Shown here one piece after another: positions 56,601 to 62,431 of a DNA stretch of 64,000 bases. The stretch covers positions 2,374,501 through 2,438,500 of the forward strand of contig NZ_CP013264.1 in NCBI RefSeq assembly GCF_001456115.1, in the 5' to 3' direction. How positions within the stretch are numbered: position 1 is the stretch's first letter; the number at the start of each line of letters is the position of its first letter. The position numbers were made by a program, and so were the translations under genes. The notes under the pieces were generated by a model that worked only from the letters and a program-made list of their open reading frames with translations, did no database searches and was not told where the DNA came from. Source of the stretch: Sphingobium baderi (lineage in GTDB: Bacteria > Pseudomonadota > Alphaproteobacteria > Sphingomonadales > Sphingomonadaceae).

Positions 56601-58192
56601 AGGTTTTCATTTTCCCGGTTGAGCGCGCTGTCGCGCATCTCATAGGGCTGGATGTTCACCAGCAGGCTGTTCGATTCCATCGACAGCGCCACGCCTTGCG
56701 AGCCGGATACGTCGAGCAGCGCGCCGTCTTCCACGAAGACGCGCTTCAGCGCGGTGATCGCCATCTGCCCTCCGGTGGCGATGGTCTGCGAATCGCCCTC
56801 GAAAGTCACCGTCCCGCCAGTACGGATGTCGATGCGCGACAGATCCTTGCGATCGGGCAGGGTATAGACGAGGTTGCCGATCGCCTTGTTGTTCCAGCCC
56901 CGGCCATCGACATCGACCCCGACCTGCTCGTTGGTCATCGCATTGCGCTGGGCGTCGGTCGCGGTCGTCTCGCTGTCGTAATCGGGGACGACCAGCGTCA
57001 GGCTGTTTCCGGTGAGCGTGACGCTCGCTTCGCTATCGGAAAGATCGGTCAGCAGATGGACGCTGCCGCGCGCAGCGACGGTGGTGGTGGCCACGGCCAC
57101 GCCATTCTGCACCACATGCTTGCCGACCAGCGTGATATCGCCTTCGGCCGCTTCGATGATGCCCCGGTTCGTCACCGTGCCGCCATCGGCATTGACGCTC
57201 AGTTCGTTGCCGCGCGTGGTCGCCCACAGATTAGCGTCGGTGCCTTGCCCGGCGCGGACGGCGAACTCACCGCCGGCGGCCAGCAGCGCCTGGCCGCGCG
57301 GCGTGGTGATCGTGCCTTCATTGACCGTTTCCGCACCCATCAGCAGCACATAGCCGCCGCCCTCGACGACGGAGGCGGGTTTGATGGTGTTGATCTGCGC
57401 GCCGGCCTCCACCTTGATCGCGCCCAGCGCATCGGTGAAGCTGGAATTGAACCGCAGCGAGGCGTTCGCGCCCGTGGTGCCCGAATAGTAAATCCCATAT
57501 TCGTTGAACTGCGTGTCGGTCATCAGGGCGGCGGCGGCGACAAGGTTGCGGACATTGACCGTGGACGTGCCGCCGAACAGCACACCGTTCTGGTTGAGGA
57601 TCAGCACGGTTCCCGGCGCGGTGATGCTGCCGTGGATCTGGCTGGCGCTGGCGTCATGGACGCGGTTCAGGACCACCCAATCGGAGCCGCCCTGCTGGAA
57701 GGCCAGATCAGTTTCGCGGCCGACGTTAAAGCTGTCCCAGTTGAGGATGGCTTTCTGCTCGGTCTGCTCGACCGTCACATTCGTGCGCCCGTCTTCACCG
57801 GCGCTCTCGATCGGGCCGTTCGCGCCGACCCACAGGCTGGGGTCCAGGTCCACGCCATTGGCAATCTGCAACCCGCCGGGTTTCAGCCCATTGGCGATCA
57901 TATTCTGTGCCGCCATCGCGGCGGCGCGGGCCTGCACCTGCGCATCCATCGCTGCGCGACGGGTTTCAGCGGCGCGGCGGAAGGTTTCGATCGCTCGCTT
58001 GCTCGCGGAATTGGTCTGCGTGGCCCGCACGGCCTCGGCCTGCGCGGCGCGCGCGGCGGCGGCGGCCGGATCGGCGCCGCCCCGACCCGAGAAGACGCGA
58101 CCCGACCGGGCCTCGGCCACGCCGGTCATCAGCATGGCGCTGAGCGATGCGCCGATGAGGAGCTTGCGGCGGAAGGAAGAATTAGTGGTCAT
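44606..58192 (-). CDS. Giant filamentous haemagglutinin family protein (4,528 residues)
   Basis: A single intact frame. A signal peptide ends near residue 28 (TGVAEA|R). Residues 41-100 are an Ala/Arg/Gln-rich helical stretch. The TPS/haemagglutination activity domain covers about 105-400, with NWDSFNVG at 151-158 and NQNGVLFG at 200-207 replacing the usual NPNG motif. The middle is a beta-helix of G/N/D-rich strands. The last ~220 residues match the DUF3739-type C-terminus (DLIAPLGVIDAGEAGIRVSG). No toxin, RTX or sortase-type ending is visible. Eight cysteines were noticed, in four close pairs. Several blocks repeat LPAGT-like units. The start has GGAG eight nt upstream and overlaps the stop of a 42-residue ORF. 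Export normally needs a TpsB porin, absent from this window. Likely surface adhesin or biofilm fibre. Confidence 0.93.
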   Translation of the reverse strand: MTTNSSFRRKLLIGASLSAMLMTGVAEARSGRVFSGRGGADPAAAAARAAQAEAVRATQTNSASKRAIETFRRAAETRRAAMDAQVQARAAAMAAQNMIANGLKPGGLQIANGVDLDPSLWVGANGPIESAGEDGRTNVTVEQTEQKAILNWDSFNVGRETDLAFQQGGSDWVVLNRVHDASASQIHGSITAPGTVLILNQNGVLFGGTSTVNVRNLVAAAALMTDTQFNEYGIYYSGTTGANASLRFNSSFTDALGAIKVEAGAQINTIKPASVVEGGGYVLLMGAETVNEGTITTPRGQALLAAGGEFAVRAGQGTDANLWATTRGNELSVNADGGTVTNRGIIEAAEGDITLVGKHVVQNGVAVATTTVAARGSVHLLTDLSDSEASVTLTGNSLTLVVPDYDSETTATDAQRNAMTNEQVGVDVDGRGWNNKAIGNLVYTLPDRKDLSRIDIRTGGTVTFEGDSQTIATGGQMAITALKRVFVEDGALLDVSGSQGVALSMESNSLLVNIQPYEMRDSALNRENENLKSTDIWVDVRSLVLMPDGTGGHDGDRYYTGNGFLEVGGHLGNVERGIGEWTAQGGNITIYSDEIVAQKGAIFDISGGSIDYQAGLIRSTRVMGADGKLYDIANAPAGMEMVAWGDAFVRKHERWGDAYTQVWSNPLFSSRGISRWEEGYTVGRDAGVLTLRAPTVVFEGEIVADVIAGDRQTAERPGYPKPVEQNMLPDRVDGYKVPQDVAPLAGQLYVGVGGFKGVLSSLDQNAIPFESTVVIGAGSDVAGSLDSHTALSDDLVNRIEFSAADLNRFGLGDLRVLTSDSITIAESLTLQDGGQLRLRGQDINVQGNVTARSGLIALFGTQDGSIGSESASSVIIGEGVALDTSGLWVNLPDGGNAADVAHIAGGDIHIASNQGDIVLGAGSLLDASAGGAILIDGEMRGADGGDVTLSVASTPVGSHNRVQMDGTIRSYGSEDGVGGTLTLATNDAVVIGGSMLAENGVLGAGERAPFALALTEDTVLPAGLELPTDVTVTKMRVGPGEITTEITRVSIFHMNPGSFLIPEGGWTVPTGVTVYGHNQLSYRAGTFIEANTDVRQISGTIPIGTPLPELLYPTGLALTTPVSTTYAAGTILAEDLTVPAGTAIERGNALGVAAKVRETVLTQDFFQQGFSQYDVRSFGDIAVADGATIEVAAPVRRFTADSADVASGAAPGEALELWLPEMFREDMANGRFIQRTGAGISLTASNQRTGSNPPPPAGALYVGRDSTLRVDDGQSIALHSYTSMLVEGRLEAHGGALSLEALGAPPAVGDNHASYDPTQSLWIADGAVLDVSGRAQTASDRFGRRYADVSAGGAVQLAANGHAFLITRPGALIDISGAAAQIDYAVAGVLGGSGTADVATNGGSLELTSARAIVLDAELRAAGGGEGAIGGLLSIDQRALGLTFGPQLPTYPLPDYLRELSKTVLDVSHVATDMGEIDFGDCIAACWTPGQTLAEADAANEGTPDILLLARIGADKIEDSGFDSLTLRAQDVVLINGAVDLTLAGTLTLDGAIGAADGDLRGALPGEDDLSGATNADNDSILRAGYVRMDGSGARPSSLQLHPVRESGKSALEGDWPSIGKGTLTIEGSLIDAGHARFGANGEIFRNNAQMLPFEYASWKDVHLSSSGDIRLTGGRIGTSGDLTLTAAQVYPLTDATAALYAGRLEYVRPNQTAPYQSILPGSTLTINGIEGVTPAAPLSLYGQLTLSADIIEQGGNIRAPLGKIVLGSGAHNQFNAPLPVPNENGDGYTYNGPYVSTSEVNLLPGSVTSVSAADLVIPYGGTVDGLTWVRRDVNDLPAEDGEMDTTLAHQGIAIIGSLRADEGSTLDLSGGGTVAGAGFIPGRGGSIDVLSNPFYNISPAYRDLSSPGNKVYALVPSYGASTAPVAEAGRNQPGVGQQIVVPNGVAGLPAGTYTLLPGEYALMEGAFRVELGAAIKPGAAVSQLADGSFFAAVNSANALTGERNGQPLSAILTPAEVVKTYTEYNQTDLATYFAQAPRGALFDHPMPALPQDGKQLLLAVTPQKEDSDRLVLSFNGTGLFGAGEGGRGGSLAVVKGVASNAFNGGLEIVADGAVASEGFIALNASDLNAIGATLVTIGGEMEPLSALQPQIMNIRAGGGSLPLFLATGTLSSYIVDSSGFTTVALRDGAVLEAPQVMLIAGANNHVVVEDGARISSIGQGEPAYDAASGYVAQTGANVLAVSNGLLDLSVTAVTATAGTIRVEDGAQLHSDGTLAFVSNGAVELSGEADYGGRYVSLSTGSFNIGESDALADAEADGIMPFGISLNQNVLTRLMEGSSTSGVPAVERLILTASQQINFYGSVDLDTGNGSGEEALQLVLNAPALYGHGGDGDAVSISAGTLVWNGIVTQAGNGASANYGSIQPGAPILNGPGHGSGTLNLIADTILLGYQDGSAVYHDETLDRLALGFSTVNLVAADRIVTGEKGSLSVWQSQAVYGEAGTGGTLNLVAPVVTGKAGSVFDYRTGGALTLSAPEGGTAESAEAALGGEIRLTGASIAADTHVALPSGRLVMTATQGDIVLGDGAVIDMAGRPTEFFDQTRYSWGGDVVLESAHGDVSLAQGASIAIGAQHNHAGTLKVTAVEGTVTLDGAITGHATGADDEADPELRNGSIDIRAGTIADFAGLNTGLTESGVTDSRSFIVKTGDLAIGDEIVARNVTISADGGSLTVNGRIDASGAKPGTIRLSARDDLTLAGSAVLDASASELWVDSYGAPVEAQNRGLVELTSAGGTLALQQGATIDLSSADDVARGRIELNAQRRGSNDVAIAAAQAVNISGADSIAVNAFRSYEPAGGVINQALMDGIHADSDAFINAAIGNAALLGRMAGLRAYADAFHLRPGVELVSAAGESLSVSGDLNLAGYRYASLNVDTQRTAVYGSGEAGVLLVRAADDLNIFGSITDGFAEPARTPDDNGWVLYAGGQNATSNAWPADYHVPRAMRLGAGAVLPLGAVLGYDIEVNGFNVVANRVIGAESRLNTALTLNREWVLTAPVTLPDGTIHARGAILPAGTLLPADTVLGTGTVLPQQVSLQAMTWPAGAELPAMLTLSGPAQLQAGDIIPRNSNVALDRISGLLAAPLTLDSELTLAGGTSGVVSSFANRGTLDFDIEIRRSSRLWRDVVIPFEFVSSISMSKPSWMADGWVATANIWNAQGTLLYRPGDLITLNIPSGSRFGAGTVLPRQNAGSPGTMNIESMTLPAGTPLDVFSEAINLNAPVTVAAGTVLPAGTTVRQIGGASMRPTLPDGTQGRIWAVAPMLPQGSESWSMRLVAGADIASADGRTLSSETALAEQGLSGDLLLSDRHYVNPNAETDFGISPTWALALNRMQNFSVIRTGTGSLDLLAGGGYQQSSLYGIYTAGTPTADIGGLTPDGYNEFNQPRATLNGGDPANPWLGDAAFAGYRTAMEDYRAWYPEHGGDLLLAVQGDIRSYTTTRTSAYMRVGSAAMGNWLWRQGAYSQADIMGGADTPTAWWINFGGYVANNPYANSATAPNNQNGPLLEGFMGIGTLGGGNLTVTAGGNAGVMENWATTATGTNDNGLGAIASSGLNLSVGGTGRVTQVTMVEGRVTGGTLVQTGGGDMIVKIGGGLNPGSGTNHAGDLNGTFVNLRGDIDIAAGSIGVIQPYILTTTIDPRVPDPLHPANAYSRGGIGLAPGDGHVSVNTRGDMVIAGVVDPGRVGQSANAGVSFGRFVPPTTLVPTLVWSNNNSGWGTAGQPVEEWALDPGFPVCDLYPGACVMGTIETFDPDGDPTFGRVAGDILRTGFSLWREDTSISLFSAGGDLTPLVYDNTANVSTRNISKMDDGRYWFPGTLSVIAAHGDLFVDVGSCSASSSSCSSGPTGSGLPVLELAPSPNGSLEFLIGGSIRGAGTEQNIHASGLAVGMSGMALNPNDVPNPFRPNWESHYVRTWGAPANHGLPTLFNAPGTAANSLVAFQRDTALGRLYDGQRDPMRFYAVDGDISNFSVGFMGWQDMMPHYIGAGPAEIRAGRDIVNFGSNPQLGCGYGGPASCRTTPNYYLTGVGMIRGLVVHNDPRDISIMSAGRDIIYSSMNVAGAGNLVIEAGRDIYQADRGMFKSVGPLFDLSPETRNGGAAITVLTGVGAGGPDYARFLDLYLNPENLADAGRGLGEQNVVNDEGFVEDVQKVAKNYGEELAAWLEARFGYEATDAEDARAFFATRTEQEQAIFAREVYFDELKIGGREYSGKIESGRLSSYLRSRLAIAALFPETDADGNAISYGGNLTMFGASGTRTEFGGDVEILVAGGQTTLGVGGIAPPSTAGVLSMGSGNIDIYSLGSILLGKSRVFTTFGGDLLMWSAQGDINAGRGAKSTVVYQPPRRVYDTFGNVTLSPPTQNTGAGIATLAPIPEIPPGDIDLIAPLGVIDAGEAGIRVSGDINLAALQILNAANIKVEGEATGIPVVVAVNTGALTSASSAASAVANQAADLAERARPQMRTEIPTILNVRFLGFGE

Positions 58193-58317
58193 CGGGTCAT
58201 CTCCGGCAGGCTGATGGCCGCCTCCGCAAAGCGGGCGGCTGCATTATGGGTGGTGTTCGGAAAGGCTTGGCAACGGGCAGGGACGCAGCCGCCCCGACCG
58301 GAAAACTCGTGGATCAT
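58189..58317 (-). CDS. 42-residue ORF coupled to genes on both sides
   Basis: The ATG at 58317 overlaps the stop of the upstream gene (ATGA), and its own TGA overlaps the ATG of the giant adhesin gene (again ATGA). The frame fills the entire 121-bp gap exactly. The product has two cysteines (GRGGCVPARCQAF) and ends with RFAEAAISLPEMTR. No signal peptide or helix long enough for a membrane. It may be a real microprotein or a translated leader that couples adhesin synthesis to the upstream genes. Too short for family recognition. Confidence 0.6.
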   Translation of the reverse strand: MIHEFSGRGGCVPARCQAFPNTTHNAAARFAEAAISLPEMTR

Positions 58318-59009
58318 GGCCGGCTGCCTCTCGGCGGCCGCGATGGGGGACGTTCGGAATGGACCGAACGGCCGAGCGCATCACCCATGCGCAGGCGCGT
58401 CGCGCCCTGATGGGCGACGCCGGTCTGGATATCGGGCGATCCCGCGCCGACGACCGGCGCGTCGATCCCGGCGCGGGCCTGGCTCTGCGCGGTATCGGCG
58501 GCGGCTTGCAGGCGATCGGTGGCGCAATCGAGATGACCGGCCTTGTGACCGGCGATATCGACGATCACGCAGGGCGACGCCCCGGGCGCTCCACCGATCC
58601 GGCGGGCCGGCTTCGGCTCGGCCTGACGATCGGCTTCGACGACAGCCGGAGTCAGAATGAGCATTGGCGCATTGTCAGTCTTTCGCTCGCCTTCTTGCCG
58701 GGCGGCAGCGCTCTGCGTGGGCAGCAAGGGGGCGAGAATGAAGGCAAGGCTGGCTGTGATAAGGGTGCGGATACGCGGAAAGGGAAAACGCGTATCCGCA
58801 CAGGCCAGTGGACGATACCGCGTGCCGGGGAGTTGTGGCCGCGGTGCCTTGCCGGCATTGCTGCGCCGGATTGGGTTATGACCAGGCGCGCTCCGCGTGG
58901 CCCGGCTCCGCTCACCGAGGGAAGCGGTCGGAGCCGGGCGTCGATTCCCGTCTGCCTGTGCGATCTGGCGCAGACGGGTCGCGAGCATTAGGAGCGTTGC
59001 GGTGGACAT
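58314..59009 (-). CDS. Exported hypothetical protein next to the adhesin
   Basis: 231 residues as opened from the ATG at 59009 (GAGGGG upstream). A hydrophobic segment with an Ala-rich cleavage site (LITASLAFILAPLLPTQSAA) begins only near residue 83, so the first 80 residues, which are Arg/Pro-rich and contain a 13-bp inverted repeat at DNA level, may not belong to the mature gene. After it come APMLILTPAVVEADR, PCVIVDIAGHKAGHLDCATDRLQ (two Cys) and TGVAHQGATRLRMGDALGRSV. I recognise the last segments as a pattern seen in small proteins beside haemagglutinin genes, without known function. It is coupled to the 42-residue ORF. Confidence 0.65.
   Translation of the reverse strand: MSTATLLMLATRLRQIAQADGNRRPAPTASLGERSRATRSAPGHNPIRRSNAGKAPRPQLPGTRYRPLACADTRFPFPRIRTLITASLAFILAPLLPTQSAAARQEGERKTDNAPMLILTPAVVEADRQAEPKPARRIGGAPGASPCVIVDIAGHKAGHLDCATDRLQAAADTAQSQARAGIDAPVVGAGSPDIQTGVAHQGATRLRMGDALGRSVHSERPPSRPPRGSRP
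58765..58801. repeat. Perfect 13-bp inverted repeat
   Basis: gtgcggatacgcg / cgcgtatccgcac with an 11-nt loop, inside the 5' part of the exported hypothetical gene and directly before its signal-like segment. Such a stable hairpin in the message may control processing or translation. Confidence 0.7.
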
Positions 59010-59026
59010 CAGGATCGCGCCGCCCC

Positions 59027-60844
59027 TCAGAACCGCGTCATCAGGTCGATGAAGCCGCGATCGACGCTGAACGGCACGCCGGCGATTTCCTCGGCCGCCA
59101 GCCAGCGGAAGCCCAGGACCGTATCCTTGGCGATCGCGTAATTGCCACCGATCTGCCAGCCGCGATTGTTGGTGCCGCCGATGTGGAAATCGCTGTCGGC
59201 AAAGGCATCGACCACCGCGTCGCTCTCAAGGCGGCGGTAAGCGATATTGGCGTTCCAGTCGCCAGCCTTGGCCTGCCATGCGCCGGCGCCCGCGAGGTTC
59301 AGCAGGGACCCGACCGTCAGGCGCGCCTGCCAGCCGGTATCGCCGCCTTCATAGGGACCATCGACGGTCAACGTGCCGTTGGTGTTGTCCGGGTCGGGAA
59401 TGGTGATCTGCGGCCCGAGATTATTGACCGCGCGCGCCATCAGCGTGGAACGATCCCAGCCGAGATTCTTGACGAAATCGCCTTCGAGGCGGACGCCGAA
59501 GCCGTTGGTCGGCCTGTATTCCACCTGACCCCGCACATGCAGAATCTCGAATTTCGACGCTAACCCGAAATACTGGTTGTTCGGCGACTGCGGAATATTG
59601 TTCGGATTGGGGATGACGTTTCGGATCGGGAACAGGGTGTTGCCGAACTGCTGGAACGCGGGACGGGTGATGTCGGTCGAGCAGACCAGTTCGTCCCAAT
59701 AGCAGGGCTCGGAGACCTTGCCCGCGATATTATCGAAGTGGAAATAGCCGCCGGCGAGGCTCAGCGTGACCTGATCGCTCGGCTTGAACTCGATGCCCGC
59801 CTGCGCGGCGAACAGATATTTGTCCTCGCTCTTGAACGGGCGGCCGGTGCCGGTTTCTGCGCCCGTGTCGGGATCTCTTAAGGTGGGCGCGTTTTGCGTC
59901 CCGAAATTGAGATCGGTGTTGAACACCGGGAAGGCGCCCAGCGTGCCGAACAACCGCACGCCGTCCGAAACCGCGCCTGCCGCCGAGAGGGCGACGCCGT
60001 CAAAGTTCATGTCATTGTCGAAGATCAGGTCGCTCGACCAGAAGGGGTTGGCGAAGCGGCCAAGGTCGATCGCGACCCCCTCGACCGGCGCGAGCCGGAT
60101 CGAGGCGCGGTCGAGCCACAGACCATAGTTGCTGGTGCCGTCGCCACCGAGCGTCTGGTTGGTGGAGATCGGCGAGCGGCCATTGCCGGTGGCGATCCGC
60201 AGGTCGGCAGTGATCCAGTCGGTGATCTGCGCCTTCAGCCCCAGACGCGCGCGCAGCTGGAAGCGCTGCCGGTCCTCCAGGCTGTTGATATAGGGCGGGC
60301 CGACATAATCGGGCGAGGCGTCATTGATGTTGAATGGGTTGCCCGCGTTGATCGCGCCATAATTGGGGAAAGCATCCAGATTGGCGTCGTCATAGCGCAG
60401 TGCCTCGCCGCGCACGCGCACATCGCCGTAAAGCTGGATGCGGCGGGTCCATTCCGGCGTCTCGCCGGGGCGCGACCAGCCCTCGGCTTGTGCCTGCTGG
60501 CCCAGCTCGCGCTTCAGGTCTTCCTTGATCTGTTCGCGCACGACCGGCGAGACATAGGTGACAGTCTGGGTGCCGTCGGCGGCTACGCCGGCCTGCGGCA
60601 GCGGTGCGGGCGCCGGAACTGCCTGTGCAGCCTGGACCTGCTGAACCGGAACGGTCGCCTTCTCGATCATCCGGTCGGCCTGGGCCTGGGTAATGATGCC
60701 TTCGGCGACAAGCTGCTCGACGAGCAGGCGCGGATCGACGGCGCTGTCCTGAGCGAGTGCCGGCGATGCGACGAGCGCGCCGCCGAATGCGCAGGCCATG
60801 AGCGCGGCCCGAAGCCGCCGTTTATGCGTGGTAAGACTGGTCAT
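59027..60844 (-). CDS. Putative porin (Porin_5-like outer membrane beta-barrel)
   Basis: 605 residues from the ATG at 60844, with AAGGGA seven nt upstream. A signal peptide ends after ALA at residue 31. The mature N-terminus has a short helical unit (LLVEQLVAEGIITQAQADRMI) as in putative porins that bind the cell wall or trimerise. A Pro/Gln linker follows, then a long beta-barrel beginning near WTRRIQLYGDVRVRGEALRYDD, with many alternating strands and a C-terminal Phe (LMTRF). It may form the outer-membrane pore of this locus; ordinary substrate diffusion is the alternative. It sits between tonB and the adhesin genes. Confidence 0.85.
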   Translation of the reverse strand: MTSLTTHKRRLRAALMACAFGGALVASPALAQDSAVDPRLLVEQLVAEGIITQAQADRMIEKATVPVQQVQAAQAVPAPAPLPQAGVAADGTQTVTYVSPVVREQIKEDLKRELGQQAQAEGWSRPGETPEWTRRIQLYGDVRVRGEALRYDDANLDAFPNYGAINAGNPFNINDASPDYVGPPYINSLEDRQRFQLRARLGLKAQITDWITADLRIATGNGRSPISTNQTLGGDGTSNYGLWLDRASIRLAPVEGVAIDLGRFANPFWSSDLIFDNDMNFDGVALSAAGAVSDGVRLFGTLGAFPVFNTDLNFGTQNAPTLRDPDTGAETGTGRPFKSEDKYLFAAQAGIEFKPSDQVTLSLAGGYFHFDNIAGKVSEPCYWDELVCSTDITRPAFQQFGNTLFPIRNVIPNPNNIPQSPNNQYFGLASKFEILHVRGQVEYRPTNGFGVRLEGDFVKNLGWDRSTLMARAVNNLGPQITIPDPDNTNGTLTVDGPYEGGDTGWQARLTVGSLLNLAGAGAWQAKAGDWNANIAYRRLESDAVVDAFADSDFHIGGTNNRGWQIGGNYAIAKDTVLGFRWLAAEEIAGVPFSVDRGFIDLMTRF

Positions 60845-60885
60845 GTTGATCCCTTTTGAAAGAATGTAGGTCGCTTCGCCCATGC

Positions 60886-61575
60886 TCAGCTGCGGGCATC
60901 GAGCTGGATGCGCATCACCGGCAGACCGGCGGGCGGACGTCGCGAAAGCTGAAGGCCGGTCAGCACCGCGCGCAGCCGCGCGTTGCGCTTCTCGTCACCG
61001 CCATCGATGATGCGCACATCGGTGATGCGGCCATCGCTATCGACGCTGACGGCAAGCTGGACCGTATAGCGGCCGCGTGACAGTTCCCGGTCGGACTGCG
61101 CCGCCTGACGGATGCCGTTCAGCGCGACCGCCGCATAGGCCCGGAACGCGTCGCCGCCGCCGGGACGTCCGCCGATCCGGGTGCCGCCGCCATCGCCTGC
61201 GGCGAGGCCGTAGTTGGACGGCCCCGCACCTTCGCGGGCGGTCAGCGCGCTGTCGCCCTGAACCGGATCGTTGCTCGCGGCTTCGGGCGGTGGGGGAGTA
61301 TCGAGCGGCTGCTCGATCGGCGGGGCGACCGTCGGTTCGGGCGGCTGTTCGACCGGCTTGGGTTCGGGCGGTGGCAGAGGTGGAGGCGGCGGCAGGATGA
61401 CCTGCGTCGTCTTCATCTCGTTGGGCCGGTCGCTGACCGATTGCCAACTGAGCATGTTATAGATCACCGCGATCGCCATGGCGACGCCAATGGCCGCGAT
61501 CACACGGCCGAAAGTGACCGGGGAACGCTTGCGGCGACCGCCCGGACCGCCCGCCATGAAGGTAGCGGCAGCCAT
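60886..61575 (-). CDS. TonB-like energy transducer
   Basis: 229 residues from the ATG at 61575, with GGGAGG six nt upstream. A cytoplasmic basic N-terminus (GGPGGRRKRSP), one membrane helix at about 22-44 (VIAAIGVAMAIAVIYNMLSW), a proline-rich periplasmic spacer (about residues 60-100, PPPPPLPPPEPKPVEQPPEP) and a TonB C-terminal domain from about 145 (RYTVQLAVSVDSDGRITDVRI). It would transmit ExbB-ExbD proton-motive force to an outer membrane partner. Coupled to the upstream 46-residue ORF (TGATG). Confidence 0.88.
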   Translation of the reverse strand: MAAATFMAGGPGGRRKRSPVTFGRVIAAIGVAMAIAVIYNMLSWQSVSDRPNEMKTTQVILPPPPPLPPPEPKPVEQPPEPTVAPPIEQPLDTPPPPEAASNDPVQGDSALTAREGAGPSNYGLAAGDGGGTRIGGRPGGGDAFRAYAAVALNGIRQAAQSDRELSRGRYTVQLAVSVDSDGRITDVRIIDGGDEKRNARLRAVLTGLQLSRRPPAGLPVMRIQLDARS

Positions 61576-61715
61576 CACAGACCTCCCAGCGACGCGTCGC
61601 GCTCTTGGTCGAAGCCCGCCAGCCACAGGCGAAGGCCTGTCCAGTCCGCGTCCCAGCCCGAGACGCTGACGCCATGCCGGAGCGCTTCGCGCCGAAGGTC
61701 GACGCCGGCCGTCAT
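61575..61715 (-). CDS. 46-residue operon microprotein
   Basis: The ATG at 61715 overlaps the previous gene's stop (ATGA), and its TGA overlaps the tonB ATG (TGATG). The sequence is soluble with three Trp (SGWDADWTGLRLWLAGFDQE). No known family. Coupling at both ends argues that it is translated. Confidence 0.6.
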   Translation of the reverse strand: MTAGVDLRREALRHGVSVSGWDADWTGLRLWLAGFDQERDASLGGL

Positions 61716-61966
61716 GGCGAGTCCGGGCTGTTGTCGGAGGGCGCCTGCGATGCCGCCGGAGCCGATGCGGCGGCAGGCATCTCCTCGATGGCCGTTGCCG
61801 GAGGGAGCACCAGCAGGATCGTGCCGATCAGCGCCAGCATCAGAGCGAGCAGGCGCCAGGCCCGACCGCTGCGCCGCCACCAGGGCTTGCGGAAGCTGTG
61901 CCGCGAACTGCGCACGACCGGTCTGCGGTCGATCATGCGGTCGAGAAGGCGGCGGATGGGGAGCAT
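61712..61966 (-). CDS. Small bitopic membrane protein, 84 residues
   Basis: A very basic N-terminus (RSSRHSFRKPWWRRSGRAW), one helix (LLALMLALIGTILLVLPPAT) and a short Ala/Pro/Ser-rich acidic tail. The charge bias predicts N-terminus in the cytoplasm. It starts 21 bp after exbD and overlaps the 46-residue ORF. Perhaps an accessory subunit of the Exb/Ton complex; not recognised. Confidence 0.7.
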   Translation of the reverse strand: MLPIRRLLDRMIDRRPVVRSSRHSFRKPWWRRSGRAWRLLALMLALIGTILLVLPPATAIEEMPAAASAPAASQAPSDNSPDSP

Positions 61967-61987
61967 GATGCATCTGTCCCTCCCGGC

Positions 61988-62404
61988 TCACGCGCCACTC
62001 GGCGGTCGCGTGGACGCCATGCCGAGGCTCGGCACGCCGACCTTGGAGCACAGGTCGAGCACCTGCATGATGCGATCATACTGAACGGCGCGGTCGCCGC
62101 GCAGGATGACCGCCAGGTCGGGCGTGTTGGCGATCGACGTGCGCAGCTGGCTTTCCAGCTCGCTCATCGACACCGGGATGGCATCGATCGACACCGTGCC
62201 GTCATTGCTGACCGCGATCACCCGCGACTTTTGCGCTTCGAGCGCCTGGGCCGAGGAGGCGGACGGCAGGTCCACCTTGATCCCCTGCACGGCGGCGGTG
62301 GTCATCAGGATGAAGATGATCAGTAGCACCAGCACCACGTCGACGAACGGAGTGATGTTGATCTCGTTATAGGGCTTCTTCCTGCCCCCGACTTGCATGG
62401 CCAT
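61988..62404 (-). CDS. exbD: ExbD/TolR-family proton channel subunit
   Basis: 138 residues. NEINITPFVDVVLVLLIIFI has the conserved aspartate (Asp22) at the start of the single membrane helix; a periplasmic domain (VDLPSASSAQALEAQ; VILRGDRAVQYDRIMQVLDL) follows. ggaggctcacgcc precedes the ATG; a second ATG is two codons later. It pairs with the ExbB-like protein encoded 27 bp upstream. Confidence 0.93.
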   Translation of the reverse strand: MAMQVGGRKKPYNEINITPFVDVVLVLLIIFILMTTAAVQGIKVDLPSASSAQALEAQKSRVIAVSNDGTVSIDAIPVSMSELESQLRTSIANTPDLAVILRGDRAVQYDRIMQVLDLCSKVGVPSLGMASTRPPSGA

Positions 62405-62431
62405 GGCGTGAGCCTCCTTCCTGTCCGGGGC

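Noticed and set aside
45929..58660. Very long open frames on the plus strand opposite the haemagglutinin gene (up to about 1,950 codons)
   Set aside because: They are His/Arg/Gln-rich with no domains or ribosome sites and mirror the codon bias of a high-GC, repetitive coding strand. The minus strand has the signal peptide, TPS domain and DUF3739 end.
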